DNA of 64,000 nt from Macrobrachium rosenbergii (GCF_040412425.1 NC_089777.1:32281537-32345536), one strand, 5' to 3'. Shown: positions 12,155-25,291, numbered from the stretch's first letter. The notes: a model not told the origin generated them from the letters alone. Numbers and translations: made by a program.

Positions 12155-12191
<37 letters not shown>
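12155..12191. repeat. (CT)n microsatellite
   Basis: About 18 perfect units. Confidence 0.97.
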
Positions 12192-13318
<1,127 letters not shown>

Positions 13319-13424
13319 TTAACATAAAGCTATATGTACTCCTTGATATCGAATTTGCTTTACTTTGGGGATAACTTACACCCAGATGGAATTACACATG
13401 GTAAATAGATCTACCTCGGCCAGG

Positions 13425-13640
13425 AGATAGCGGGATGGATAAGTCTCTGTATCAACCCCAAAAGGCACAGATTCTAATCCTGGCAGGGGAGATCAACTTA
13501 ACAGATGTTTCCTTTGCGTGTAAGATATTCCAGGGTAGAACTAATTCGATACTAAGAGGTATTTGTAGCTTGCCAATTGTGAGTATATTAATTCACGTGA
13601 TATTAGCGACAAAATTCACATACACACACACACACACACA
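13425..13640 (+). mobile_element. Degenerate tRNA-derived SINE, family A
   Basis: The left part holds a degenerate A-box region (GATAGCGGGATGGATAAGTC) and a B-box-like AGATTCTAATCCTGG. The right part (GGTATTTGTAGCTTGCCAATTGTG, then a TTCACG motif) matches the tail of the fuller copy at 47969-48184. It ends in a (CA)n run at 13622-13640, whereas the fuller copy ends in (TA)n. Confidence 0.45.
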
Positions 13641-13721
13641 TGACGTGTAGTTCATTGGCAGCGCCCTTGCCTTTAAATCGGAAGATCTGGGTTTGATCCT
13701 GGTGCGCAGAGTCAGAAATTT
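13641..13721 (+). mobile_element. tRNA-like SINE fragment, family B, copy 1
   Basis: A-box-like TAGTTCATTGGCAGCGC and B-box-like GGTTTGATCCT are about 35 bases apart, as in tRNA-type promoters. The element ends in GTCAGAAATTT, immediately followed by a (TA)n array. It is related to the copies at 13882-13958 (minus) and 13957-14018 (plus). Confidence 0.55.
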
Positions 13722-13843
<122 letters not shown>

Positions 13844-13881
13844 AGAAATAATCAACACATGATTACGTGTGTAATAAAAAC

Positions 13882-13958
13882 AAATTTCTGACGCACATCA
13901 GGATCGAACCCAGGTCTTTCAATCGAAGGCAAGGCCGCTGCCAGCCAAGCCATTGTAT
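13882..13958 (-). mobile_element. tRNA-like SINE fragment, family B, copy 2
   Basis: On the minus strand the copy reads TGGCTTGGCTGGCAGCGG, then CCTTGCCTTCGATTG, then GGGTTCGATCCTG, a perfect B box (GTTCGATCC), and ends in GTCAGAAATTT. It is the best preserved of the three local copies. It lies head to head with copy 3. Confidence 0.6.
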
Positions 13959-14014
13959 GACTTAGTTGGCAGCGGCCTTGTCCTTCAATTGCCTGATCCT
14001 GATGTGATTCAGAA

Positions 14015-14018
<4 letters not shown>
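13957..14018 (+). mobile_element. tRNA-like SINE fragment, family B, copy 3
   Basis: Starts TGACTTAGTTGGCAGCGGCC and ends in TTCAGAAATTT before a (TA)n array. Compared with copy 2 it lacks about 17 bases between the box A and box B regions, so its B box is broken. With copy 2 it forms a fold-back (arms about 13929-13949 and 13961-13981). Confidence 0.55.

Positions 14019-14077
<59 letters not shown>
14018..14077. repeat. (TA)n microsatellite
   Basis: TA array directly at the 3' end of family B copy 3. Confidence 0.98.
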
Positions 14078-14079
<2 letters not shown>

Positions 14080-14112
14080 GTATATTCATCTATATATACT
14101 GTACTGTATGTG

Positions 14113-14255
<143 letters not shown>

Positions 14256-14397
14256 CATTAAGCCGTTTTTCCATACCAGGGGCGGCTCCCAAGAAAAAAC
14301 AGATAATGATCTCTGCCACGCTCACACTTTCATACCTAAATCATCAATAAAACCAGGAGTTGAAAATTTGCACAGTATTAGTAAATTTAGAAATTTA

Positions 14398-14518
14398 TAC
14401 ACATACATATACATATATATGCATATATATATAAATATATATATGCATATGTATATATAAATATATACATATATGTATATATGAATATATATATATATAG
14501 GTATATATATATATGTTA
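14398..14518. repeat. Imperfect TA-rich array
   Basis: TA units interrupted by CATA, GCATA, AATA and GTATA, indicating an old array with many point changes. Confidence 0.9.
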
Positions 14519-14730
14519 CATATTTTATATAATTTTAAATAAAAAGATTTATAAGTCCGTTTGTTTACATCCACAGATTGAAAGAAAACAGCACTTCTCA
14601 CTCCTTGATCGTTAAATATATACGTCTAGATAAATGCAACCATTTATTCTCTCAGACATTCAGTATACGAGTATATGCATATTTCCGATCTGAGCAATTA
14701 CAAATTTTAGGCATGACACCGATTCATATT

Positions 14731-15380
14731 AAATCAAATAAACAAAAGAAACAAGTAAAAAATGTGCCGAAGTTTCTTCGGCATAATCGAGTTTTCTGTA
14801 CATTGTATAATCAAGGCCACCGAAAATAGATCTATCTTTCGGTGGTCTCGGTATAATGCTGTATGAGCCACGGCCCATGAAACTTTAACCACCGCCCGGT
14901 GGTGGCCTGGCCTATAACGTTGGCAGACGAACGATTATGGCTAACTTTAATCTTAAATCAAATAAACAAAAGAAACAAGTAAAAAATGCACCGAAGTTTC
15001 TTCGGCACAGTCGAGTTTTCTGTACAGCGTACAATCAAGGCCACCGAAAAGATATCTATCTTTCGGTGGCCTCGGTATAATGCTGTATGAGCCACGGCCC
15101 ATGAAACTTTAACCACTGCCCGTTGGTGGCCTGGCCTATAAAGTTGCCAGACGAACGATTATGGCTAACTTTAACCTTAAATAAAATAAAAACTACAGAG
15201 GCTAGAGGGCTGCAATTTGTAATGTTTGACGACTGGAGGGTGGATGATCAACATACCAATTTGCAGCCCACTAGCCTCTGTAGGTTTTAAGATCTGAGGG
15301 CGGACATAAAAAATGCGGACAGAAAAAAGTGCGGACGGACAGACAAAGCCGGCACAACAGTTTTCTTTTCAGAAAACTAA
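14731..15380 (+). mobile_element. Hairpin-rich non-autonomous element with 224-bp tandem duplication
   Basis: Two direct copies at 14731-14954 and 14955-15178, each 224 bases and differing at only a few positions. Each copy holds a tight hairpin (CCGAAG..CTTCGG at about 14767-14781), a second hairpin (GGCCACCGAAA..TTTCGGTGG at about 14815-14846) and a GTGG/CCAC inverted motif. After the second copy comes a longer hairpin with arms of about 41 bases at 15189-15229 and 15248-15288, then GCGGACGGACAGACAAAGCC and an AGTTTTCT/AGAAAACT inverted end at about 15359-15378. There is no long open frame. I recall this sequence as a common decapod genomic repeat, but do not know its class. A MITE or SINE-like origin is inferred from size and structure. 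Confidence 0.65.
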
Positions 15381-17250
15381 AAACTGAATCGAGTGGGTCC
15401 TGGCAAAACCATTCTGGCAAAGCATCGATACATATTAAAGCACCCTCCAAAAAAATTAATAAAAAAAAAAACACGGAGCCAAGTGGATCCAGGCATCGAA
15501 ACCATTAAAGGAAAACTTTATCGAGGTATTATCGGCGAGAAAATGTTTCCAACAGGCCAATTAACAACCAATCCCAGATACAAGAGGCGATTTTTCTTTG
15601 CCCGACATGTCTTAAGAGTCTGTACACCGAATGTCCACGAGATTGCGGCGAGAGATGACGAAATCCTGGAAGACTATTGAATGGGACTCCGTAATAAAAC
15701 TGGCCCGATAAAAATGGAAACTATCTGTTTACAAGTTGCCGCGATTGTGACAAGGCATTAATTGGACCGTGAAGTTCCAGCGGACATGGAAACACTTTGC
15801 CTGCAACGACAAAGACCGTAAAAAAGAGATTTAAGGGCGTAAAACCCAAGTCTTGGACGCGTAAAAAAAAGGGTACTGGACGTATCCATTAGGGAACGGA
15901 CACAGCCGCCCGCGAGATATGTGCCAGGACGCTGCACATATTCAAATTCCCCCGGACCGTATTGTGCACGATGCTTAAACTCTGAATGTGACAGTTCAGA
16001 ACACAAGGGGAGTTATTTATTATTCTGAACATGTGTCAATTCTGAGCAAGTCAGTAAGGTTTTAAATATGGGAGTTCAAACCAACATAATTTATTGTTTG
16101 CGAATGATCATAGACAATTCATGTATTCACCTATACAAGAGCAATCAATCTTCTGAAATGTTCACACAAATGGTTACAAGGTTAAAGGCAACAGCACAAT
16201 ACTATTAAAAATTTTAATTAAATTCAGCATGTAGTATTGGCGTCAATAATAACAATTTTCTCTACAAAATAAACAACGACTAAAAGCGATATTCGTGGCA
16301 AATATCGTTTCAACTGAAGCAGCAGCACCGAAAGATCAAGTCAATAAGAAAATAAAATTGGAGTTGCGATCCGTTTTCATATCTTCATCATGGTTATTCA
16401 TGTCACGATCAGGCCTGGAATTCCTGTTCCGATGATCTCTGCATTACCAGTTAAGAAATGTCTTGTTATTTTTGAAAATACCATTCTATACTTGAACGAC
16501 TTCGAAAACAGAGGAAAAAATTAAGTTTTCATCCCCTTTGAGTATTGTAATCGCCAAAGTGCATTTTAGGTAATATTATGCATTATTAATTCTATATTAA
16601 TCCATAGTTTAAAAATTCTTAAGGATACCACCACAAACATTCGAGGTTAAAATTTCTTTTTTTAGGCAATAATAAAATTTTGTTTAATTCTAAATCATCA
16701 ACCATCTTACAATATCTTTTATTTTTAATCATCAGGTATCTTTAAATACCTTTCCTTTATTCTAAATCATCAGCTATCTAGATCCTACTTCTGAATTTAG
16801 GTAACAAAATATGTTTTATCATCTGATTTACCTCCTTTAAATACTGTTTTAAGGACAAAATAGTTTATCTGCAATTAGTGTGATCTTTAAGCAGATCAAG
16901 GGTATTAAACCCAACAACTGTCTTAGTGCTAATTTTTTTTTCTGTCTCAATTTTCCTTTATATCCTGATGATGATATTTAGTTGTGCTTAGCCTCGACTC
17001 TAATTACCCACGATGAATATCAAAGTCTCATGTGAACACGGATTTATTTTCTTTTGTTTTATCGAAGTTCCATCAAATGATGTTTTTCTAACGGCACTTT
17101 CTTCTAATGGTACACCAGCACTTTTGATATTCCGGACGAACCGTACAAGCTGGGTTAAATAAGAAAAGGGAATATTCTCTGGATAAGGACATGGATTCGA
17201 CAGTCTTGGTTTGATGTAGATCGATAGATCGACATATAGGTAATAAATTT
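15381..17250. other. Mostly unique stretch, no recognised gene
   Basis: 15480-15980 has more balanced base composition than its surroundings and no simple repeats. A 95-codon plus-strand frame (15393-15680) lies there but shows no domain. After 16000 the sequence is AT-rich with nothing I can name. Confidence 0.5.
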
Positions 17251-17260
17251 ATTATATAAA

Positions 17261-17268
17261 TGACGTCA
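17261..17268. promoter_or_regulatory. TGACGTCA palindrome (CRE-type site)
   Basis: Exact CRE core immediately after a TATATAAA-like string (17253-17260). A second exact copy lies 166 bases downstream. Confidence 0.35.
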
Positions 17269-17426
17269 CCGTAACTATGGACAGCGACAACGACAGACAG
17301 AAAAAAAATCTGAAATACTTCCTCTCTGACGGTAATAGTTTCAAAGACAGATTGCTAGATAAACTGAATTCTATGGCTGTCTGATGTCAAAACTTCCAAC
17401 GATAAACATGAATTTCATACATTACC

Positions 17427-17448
17427 TGACGTCATGACAACCATGGTT
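17427..17448. promoter_or_regulatory. CRE-type palindrome next to AACCATGGTT palindrome
   Basis: TGACGTCA at 17427-17434 is followed by AACCATGGTT at 17439-17448. A related CCATGGTTACC lies at 17589-17599. These recall RFX-type X-box halves (RYYRCCATGG), though none is a full match. No transcription unit is identified nearby. Confidence 0.3.
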
Positions 17449-17932
17449 ATCGATGCCGACAAAAGGAGAGAATGAGAGAAATCATATACACTGATAACCG
17501 TCGACCCTTACACAGAAACCTTCAACAGCACCAGGATAATCACATCAACTCGATTGTGTCTCCGAAATCCAAACCAGATCCGGCGACGCCATGGTTACCA
17601 TCCGGACCTCGACGTTTCGGGGCAGCTTCTCAATAGCGGAGACTTGTCTACCACCAAAAATAATAGCAATAATTGTGCTCTATTGTGACATTAACGAATC
17701 GAAGCGTAACTTACACTATTAAAGATGTGAAGGGGAGACAACGCTTTCAATCGCTGTTGCTCTCTTTACAACGTCAGAAGGACCTTGTCTGTACGTGGTG
17801 TGAGTATCGCTCTTTATATATAAGGTTGGATGTAAAAAATAACAACACTGATTGTCTTCTCAGTAAATTATCCAACCCCTCTCTCTAATAATCTTCTGTA
17901 TTTAAGCATATTATACACACACACACATATAA

Positions 17933-17937
<5 letters not shown>
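17449..17937. other. Mixed-composition stretch, no recognised gene
   Basis: 17450-17640 is GC-balanced with CpG dinucleotides. A 71-codon plus-strand frame at 17673-17888 shows no domain. Confidence 0.45.

Positions 17938-18004
<67 letters not shown>
17938..18004. repeat. (TA)n microsatellite
   Basis: About 33 units, followed by T-rich sequence to about 18030. Confidence 0.98.
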
Positions 18005-18008
<4 letters not shown>

Positions 18009-18275
18009 TTTTATATTTTTTTTTTTTTATTTGCATACACTATATAAAAAATAATCAGTCATAACGATAACGATTATTTCTGCTATCCCACAACTCTACA
18101 ATGCCTTCTTGAGAAATGGAATTTTAATATATTGCAGGAAGGCCTACGCCAGTACATATGTACTTCTTTGTACTTTTACATGGCCAAGAGCTGAAATAAG
18201 ATCTTATTATGATTATGAAATACATCTAAGTGTTTTGTGTCTATCCTTTTACAATTGGAAATTGAATTCTAGGGA

Positions 18276-18333
<58 letters not shown>
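18276..18333. repeat. (AAT)n microsatellite
   Basis: About 19 perfect trinucleotide units. An apparent poly-Ile frame is an artefact. Confidence 0.98.
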
Positions 18334-18337
<4 letters not shown>

Positions 18338-19404
18338 CAAAAAAGCTCTCTATGTTTAACAATGGTTTTTGAAACGACTTATATTAATACTCATTTTAAA
18401 AACCGGCGTTTATTGCAATAAAATGATACCTGATACAGGAGTAGTGAAAATAATCCCGACAAAATGCATAAAATTGTTTATAAGCGTGTGTGAGAAGCTT
18501 CACTTACGTAATTTTATAGAAATTAAAGGCTTTTTATGCATAAGCCAGGGAAGAACAAATTTAATATTTTCATATGCATGAGGGTTTAAAAAATAGAAGG
18601 AACCTAACCTGAATAAAGAGAGGGAATCGCTTCTAAAGCGAGGGCAAGTTATAGGCGTTCAGAAATGGCCCCTCTTACAGCAGTCCGACGGGTGAAACAA
18701 ACGAAACTCGAAATCAAGCTAATATTGATAGTCTTCAATAAAAGCCCATAAGTGATCCAGAAGACTATGAAACTAAACGAGTGGTCTCTCTACAAAGCTA
18801 ATTTTGCGTGCAGAACAATTCAGTTGATAGTTAATTTAGCTGATTTCTTAGGGAAGCTTAGCAGGAATCTTAATCTTCTAAGCCACATTTTTCAGTGACT
18901 GAGTTGACTGAATCGATTGATGTATTCTATCAACTGGCGTCGAAGGATGATTAAATTAATCTATAAAGGTAAGTGAGAATAAACAGGTAATATTCCTGAA
19001 TTGTTACTGAATATTGGAAAATAATATATACCCTTGTTTTTATCAGTACTAACAACGACAACAGCTTAATTTAATTAAGGTGACACATCCTACAGAGTCT
19101 TACATTTGGTAGAACATTTGTTAACTTAGGTAATGTATGTTGTACAGACTACATTCGTTAAGCATGACATCATTTTGATCTACGCGTTAACATTCCAAGC
19201 ACAAGTAAAGTGGGTGTTTGTCATGAACAGACCCAAAATTACGTTTTTCTTTATTCTAGTCGTATTGTCCTTGCTTCCAGGAAGATTCCTTTAGGCAAAT
19301 AAAAATGTAGTGATAATCCTCAATTTTTGGCGGAAATTTTTGGGTATTTCTAGACCAAAAAGAGACGAGAGTTCAAATGTCAATGTCTACTGTACATAAC
19401 ATTT
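18334..19404. other. AT-rich stretch without a recognised gene
   Basis: No simple arrays and no frame above about 70 codons. Nothing nameable. Confidence 0.55.
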
Positions 19405-19980
19405 CTTTGCAGATGAGTCCCGTACAAAAATAGTTTAAGTTAAACGCTGCAAAAGGATCACATAAAAACATGAGTAATTTTCACTGCAATTGGATCCTCT
19501 AAAAACATACTAAGTTACATTTTACTGCATATGGATCCCGTACAAAAATAGTTCAAGTTACATTGAACTGCAAAAGAATCGCATAAAAATATGAGTAATT
19601 ATAATGAAAAATTAATCCTGTAAAAATGCTCCTATATTTTACTGCAAATGAATCCTGTACAACAACAGTCTGTTACATTGCACTGCCAATGGATGTCGTG
19701 CAAAAAAAAATAGCTTAAATTATATTGCACTAAAAATGGAACTCATAACAACATGTACTTTTCATTGGAAATGGATCGTGTAAAAAATACTAAGTTACAT
19801 TTTATTACAAGTTGATCCTGTAAAATATGTTAACCTATATTTTAACTGCAAATGGGTCCCGTACAAAAGTAAGTTCCATTTCACTTCATATGGATCCGTA
19901 AAAAAATGGTCTTAGTTACATTTTGTTCCGAATGGATCCTATACAAGAAAAAAATTATACTTCACCTCAAATGGAATATT
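19405..19980. repeat. 40-bp minisatellite with higher-order structure, about 15 copies
   Basis: The core GGATCC-like word (variants GGATCA, GAATCC, GGGTCC) recurs at about 19415, 19455, 19492, 19533, 19576, 19613, 19650, 19691, 19739, 19773, 19813, 19854, 19892, 19934 and 19973, mean spacing about 40. Monomers fall into types: A (GTACAAAAATAGTTYAAGTTA), B (CATAAAAACATGAGTAATT) and C (TAAAAAACTAAGTTACATTT). The order A-B-C recurs from 19415, from 19533 and less clearly from 19691, so multi-monomer blocks were duplicated after the monomers diverged. Confidence 0.88.
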
Positions 19981-20639
19981 GTCTATGAATTAATTATGGG
20001 ATAATGAAATTCAAGGCAGAAGTAACTACTGATCACTGACTTCTTACGTAAATTATCAGAATTCGTAATGGATAGAGCTGACTTTTAGGTAAAGATAAAA
20101 CTTCGCTAAAAAGTAACGTCGATTAGCTGTGTGTGTAAAGCTAGATTTTCTTTCACTTCAGAAATTCAGAGTGTACATGAAGTTTTCCTACAAAGCCTCA
20201 TATTGGGTCCAGCTATGGTTGTAGCTTGGCTAATGATGACAATAATAAATCAAACAGTGATGGGAAAGAGAAGGCACTAGTCTTATTAAGCACGATAAAT
20301 AGGCATTGTCTAAAAGAACAATGAAAGCAGTCTGACAGGTCATTATCAAACGTTTCGGGGGGAAGGGGCTGGTTGAATGAGTGGGGGCGGTCAAGTACAA
20401 AATTTCCTCTGCATACGCAGAATGTAAGGATACCAGAGCACTTCTTCGTACAGTTTAAAATGCGGATTTCATTCTGTGTGAAGTTTCCACCTAGTCTGAA
20501 ATCCGATCAGGCCGATCATTAACAATTGCTCATGTATTTTACTTATTAAAATGTTTCTTGTATCATTATGCTTCTTCTTGCACTGTTGTTGTCTCTTGAA
20601 TTATTATGTTATTTTTATTACTTTTTAGAGAAAACAAGA
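19981..20639. other. AT-rich stretch without a recognised gene
   Basis: No arrays and no convincing frame. It ends with a T-rich stretch before the weak exon candidate. Confidence 0.5.
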
Positions 20640-20768
20640 TGACGCTCGAAAGAAAACAATTCGAAATGCCAGGGGTTCCGGCAAAGAGGATATACATAAC
20701 CATAAAGCGAGCCCGTCTCGGCGATTGAGGAAGCGTCCGCCATTAATAGAATCATTAAATCCATAGAA
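20633..20768 (+). CDS. Weak candidate terminal exon
   Basis: A T-rich tract ends in ATTACTTTTTAG, an acceptor-like site just before this interval. One frame then runs open for about 45 codons to a TAG near 20767 and is rich in Arg, Lys and Ser (segments RKQDDARKKTIRNARGSG and SPSRRLRKRPPLIESLNP). GC content is higher than in flanking DNA. No domain is recognised and no polyA signal is obvious. Just downstream the word AATCCTCGCTCT occurs twice (about 20787 and 20825). Confidence 0.13.
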
Positions 20769-22389
20769 TGCATTTAGATATAATATAATCCTCGCTCTAT
20801 TGACGGCCCTTCGGCGAAGACGCAATCCTCGCTCTGCGGAGGACGCCTCTAGCGAAAGACCTCAACCGGGGAGTTTTCGAATGCCTCCGACGGCAAATGG
20901 GTGACTAGGAGGGGAAGTCACGTCCCCCTACATCTGGCATCCTTCGCCTATCTTATAACGCTGTGATGAGATAAGGTGACAGTTTCCGCTCCTGGTATTG
21001 TAATTAGTGGCCCAAATAACACCACTCCGCACCCCAAGTGGTTAACTGATCCTCATAAACATGTAAACCCGTTTAAGTTAAGCCTTTTTCTTATCGTGGT
21101 AGCCAGTGGAATGTATACAACCTTTCTATTCCTTTGAAATAACATGGCTTATCCCTTAGTCCTCCAGTAATAACGAAGGTTCTCAAAGGAGGAAGGATTC
21201 GCTGCCTACTATATCGACTGTAAAAATGTAAGGTATTCTAGGATCGCTATCTAGGATAAACAACTTTCATCGTTTGCCGTTTCCAGTGTAACTGGAGTTC
21301 CAGGAGAAATAAAACACAATGCGTTGCAGTAATTGAATATTAGGTGACATTCCGTTTCCAGACCGTCACGAAAAATGGCAGCGCAGCCAATTGATTGTCT
21401 CCAAAATTCGCAGCAGGGCAGCGGACGGGGGAGGGGGACCGCGCTCCCTAATGACCGAAGAGAAGAAAGTGACAAAAAAAAAAAAACTGGAAATGAGCCT
21501 TGTCCCTACTCATTAAGGGGTGGAACATCCTGTTTCGCTTTATTCCTCCGCCATTGTTTACTTGCTGACATTATTACCTGCCTGCCTGCTTTTATCAGCT
21601 GAAATGATGACTGTGATGATAGTGATAATGATGATGATGGCCATCTCTCTCTCCCCTCGCCCTCTCCCAACCCCCTGTCCTGCTATCTCAGATCATCAGA
21701 CAGTGATCAACGGATCCTCTATATAATTATGAACTGTGGAAATAAGAGATAACATCCTGATACATAAAAGTAAGGCCATCAGCGGGAGGAAATGACAGTA
21801 TGATCATGCCCACAAAACTTCATTTCCCATCCGAGGAAACTTCATTTCTATCCCAGGTATAACGTACACTTCCTCTACTTGGATATTATTCATTTCGCAA
21901 TCCTCATCCAATGATCAGCTTTCGCTCTGTCATCCATAATACAAGCAAGCAATTGTTTTCAACATTTTTTTTTTTAATAAAGTAAAGGAAATTCAGAATA
22001 ACTGAGTGCTTACTCACATGAAAATTATTTACACAGCATATTGCTTAGTCTGAGTCAGATCTGCGTTAATGACAGTTCATAATTTCTGAGAATTCATTTG
22101 AAAAATTTATTATAAAAGTGCTTGATTTTTGTTAATTTGGATTTTCTGCAAGCAAAATATAAATAAAGAAAGAGCAAATTAAGGATTTTTTTTTTATTTA
22201 CAAGCATCTGTATTCATACCACCCTTTGGAATTACCTTTTTTCAATCTTCAGTGCGTCTAACTATCGGTTTGGTGATTTCTACTAAATTCCTTTCTTTGT
22301 TTATCTTCCAAAATAAAAAGAAAGCAGCAGTTATCCAAATGAGTTTGATGGACAAACGTATGTATGTAAGTTTATTAAAAACATGTGAC
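20769..22389. other. Mixed stretch, no recognised gene
   Basis: 20770-20970 and 21390-21460 are GC-rich patches, the second with G-runs and GCGG. A run of 12 to 13 A residues lies near 21475. No supported exon. Confidence 0.45.
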
Positions 22390-22412
22390 CTCTCTCTCTC
22401 TCTCTCTCTCTC
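22390..22412. repeat. (CT)n microsatellite
   Basis: About 11 units, directly before a tRNA-like fragment. Confidence 0.95.
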
Positions 22413-22424
22413 CACTTCCAACCC

Positions 22425-22560
22425 CTCTTACACCCACAGTTCACAGTCGAGGATTCACAGGTTCGATCCGCTTGGCAAAGTGAGGAAACAGAGGTTGGGT
22501 CCATTTTCTTGGGACCCTGTTGGCCTAAGCGATGAGTGGATATACAATTGTTAAGCAACT
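22425..22560 (+). mobile_element. Possible tRNA-derived SINE fragment
   Basis: Contains CACAGGTTCGATCC, a perfect B-box core (GTTCGATCC), in GC-balanced sequence after a CT array. A box A is not clear, so the head may be truncated by the array. Sequence after the B box (GTTGGGTCC..GGGACCCTG) forms a small inverted repeat. Confidence 0.35.
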
Positions 22561-22704
22561 TTTGTTGGTCACTTCTTGGGGTGGAGAGAGGAAATATGAG
22601 TGGAGGATCAGCACTCCCTCAAAAATGTATAAAGTGATATGAATTGAAAATGGAGGTCGTCGACGAGGTAATTCTCACCTTACCGGAGCAAAACCATTCA
22701 TTAG

Positions 22705-22706
<2 letters not shown>
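22561..22706. other. Short stretch, no recognised feature
   Basis: Mixed composition; it joins the tRNA-like fragment to the next CT array. Confidence 0.4.

Positions 22707-22760
<54 letters not shown>
22707..22760. repeat. (TC)n microsatellite
   Basis: About 27 perfect units. Confidence 0.98.
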
Positions 22761-22765
<5 letters not shown>

Positions 22766-23810
22766 CGATTCTTCGTATGAACGTTAACCGAGGGAATACA
22801 CGGAGCATTCCACATCCAACATCATTCGCCCATCACTATGATAATCGCAACCACTAAGCGACACCATTCCTCAATTGCATATCATCATCTTCCATCTGAT
22901 AGCGAGTGCCATTTCTGCGTTGCATCTAAAGCATACGAAATCTTGCTCCACGTCATCCTTCCCTCTTTATGATTATTGATAATGCATGTCTTTGCCACTC
23001 AAAGCACTTGCAAGCTATTCGCTGCGAGAGCTCCCGGCGTCAATTGTGACATCACCTGAGGTGGGGATGAAGATAACGATGACTTGGGATAATGCTCCCC
23101 TTGTGTTTTCCTTACTAACAAGGGAACGATACAATGGTAAAAGGAAATGGGAAGGATTTGCAAGGTAGATAAGTTTTACTTACTTCTGACTGTTGTCGTG
23201 ATGCTTAGTTTAGTTTCAAAAAAATTTTCCTTGTTTAAGAGATGTTTACTTTCGAGGCATTACTTTCAGAAGAATTTGATTAGCTGATTATAGAGAATGA
23301 CCTATCGTTACAACATTGATGATCATCGACCTTAATAACAGGCAAAGGAACTCATTTACAGCTTTCGATTAAGCATGAAAAACTGCATCACAAAAGATGC
23401 TGAAACGTAGCAAGATGTAAAAAATTTATAAACAAATCTTACACTTAATATCCTCAAAACTCCTAGTGAGGATAAAATTTTGAACATCATATTACTTCCA
23501 TGAATTAGACAGGAACAGAGGTCTTCTCAGTATTTTACTTATTGAAATCCATTCTGTTAGTCAATAAGGTTATGAATTCTATTAGCTTCCGAATAAGCGT
23601 TCAAAAAAATAATTAGGGCGTTCTTCCTGTTTATAAATGAAGGGTACGCTTTTTAGATAGTAGAAAAGCCATGGTAAGCTTACCAACAAACGTTCACAAA
23701 CACACACCCCCCCATAACAAAAATGTACTTGGCTCTTCATCACCTGTTTGTCTTTAATAACAATCACGGGCAGTGTTGGAAGATGTATTTCTAGCTGCAA
23801 AACAAAAATA

Positions 23811-23813
<3 letters not shown>
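22761..23813. other. Unique stretch, no recognised gene
   Basis: 22780-23170 is GC-balanced and holds a 60-codon frame (22986-23168) without a domain. The rest is AT-rich. Confidence 0.5.

Positions 23814-23872
<59 letters not shown>
23814..23872. repeat. (GA)n microsatellite
   Basis: About 29 perfect units. Confidence 0.98.
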
Positions 23873-23877
<5 letters not shown>

Positions 23878-24524
23878 GCTGAGGACTATCAAATATACAG
23901 AAACAAGAGCAAAAGTGAAAAATATATAGCATCCAAATCCCACATGGTGCAAAAAACTTACTGGTAATAAATTTGGCTGGTATATGCCACCGCACCTAAC
24001 TTTCAAACTCAGTTAAACTATAATTTGAATTACACAAAATGATACATCAGAAGAATGAGAGATTAAAAAAAAAATCAACGGATACTAGATAATGATATTT
24101 TTTCACGTCCCTCTTTTTGTATAGGCAATCTAACTGAGCACGGAGGCCACAAGATGAGCAGAGATAACGCACTTCCTCTCAGTCAATTAATGAAATGGGC
24201 TAAGTGCTAGAAATGAGGTTAATGTAGACTTTGAATGGCGCGGAATGTGATATTGCCGAAAGGTGAAATAGAAAAATGCCAAAAATGACTGAATTTGCGA
24301 AGGAAGAAGCCGTCATTAGCGTTGCTATCAGTGGCCACGTTTTTATTACTTATTTGGTTACTTTATAGTAGACAGCCACGTTAAAGTTGCGCATGCATAC
24401 ATACACACACACACATACTCATAACAGATAAGACAGAATACTTCTAACGTGGACGAATGATAATATATGGATACAGTATAATGCCATTAAATGCACTGTT
24501 AAAACAGAACTAAGGGCAAAACAG

Positions 24525-24528
<4 letters not shown>
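23873..24528. other. AT-rich stretch, no recognised gene
   Basis: A short (CA)n run lies at about 24403-24415. Otherwise nothing nameable. Confidence 0.55.

Positions 24529-24603
<75 letters not shown>
24529..24603. repeat. (GA)n microsatellite
   Basis: About 37 perfect units. Confidence 0.98.
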
Positions 24604-24605
<2 letters not shown>

Positions 24606-24720
24606 CCATAGTGGTCCCGTAGCGGTCTCCAGAGCCTTTTAAGTTTTGTTTAATAAATATCAGCCACCAAATTATACACCAGATCTTGTTATAATATCGA
24701 ATTACACAGCTAAAAGACAC

Positions 24721-24764
24721 ACATATATATAAATATATATACATACATATATATACATATATAT

Positions 24765-24834
<70 letters not shown>
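24721..24834. repeat. (TA)n-rich then (GA)n compound microsatellite
   Basis: Imperfect TA/CATA units to 24768, then about 32 perfect AG units. Confidence 0.96.
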
Positions 24835-24837
<3 letters not shown>

Positions 24838-25172
24838 CATTTGGCAGAGGCTCAGAATCCTTGGTAATTAAATTCCCCTCATTTTTCCAGAAGTCAGTGA
24901 TCCAAGAAGAAGCCTTAATGCGTTTTTCCTGTTCCAGCCGGTTCGCTCACAAGCCCCGTAACACGGCTCTGGATTATCCTGGACTCGTGTTTTGGAACCC
25001 ATATGCTGGAAGGACTATCCTCTCGGGGAACTATGGAAACGCTCAAAGGCAATGTCAAATGGAAAAGGGGGGAAAAAAGGGCGAATAACTAGACACATGA
25101 AAAATCAGATGTGATTGAACAACCTGCAGTTCTTACTGGGAAAAGGTTATCTCTCTCTCTCTGTCTCTAAAA
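24835..25172. other. Short stretch, no recognised gene
   Basis: A 75-codon plus-strand frame (24861-25088) in GC-balanced sequence has no domain I recognise. A (CT)n run lies at 25151-25165. Confidence 0.4.
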
Positions 25173-25177
25173 CATAT

Positions 25178-25223
<46 letters not shown>

Positions 25224-25228
25224 TCATG

Positions 25229-25274
<46 letters not shown>

Positions 25275-25291
25275 GTACACACATATATACA

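Noticed and set aside
14731..15178. Hammerhead ribozyme in the 224-bp unit
   Set aside because: A CTGTATGAG...GAAAC string is reminiscent of the core, but the required CTGANGA core is interrupted and the three helices do not form in the right places.
19405..19980. CRISPR-like array
   Set aside because: Units are contiguous and diverged, with no conserved repeat separated by unique spacers, and the genome is animal.
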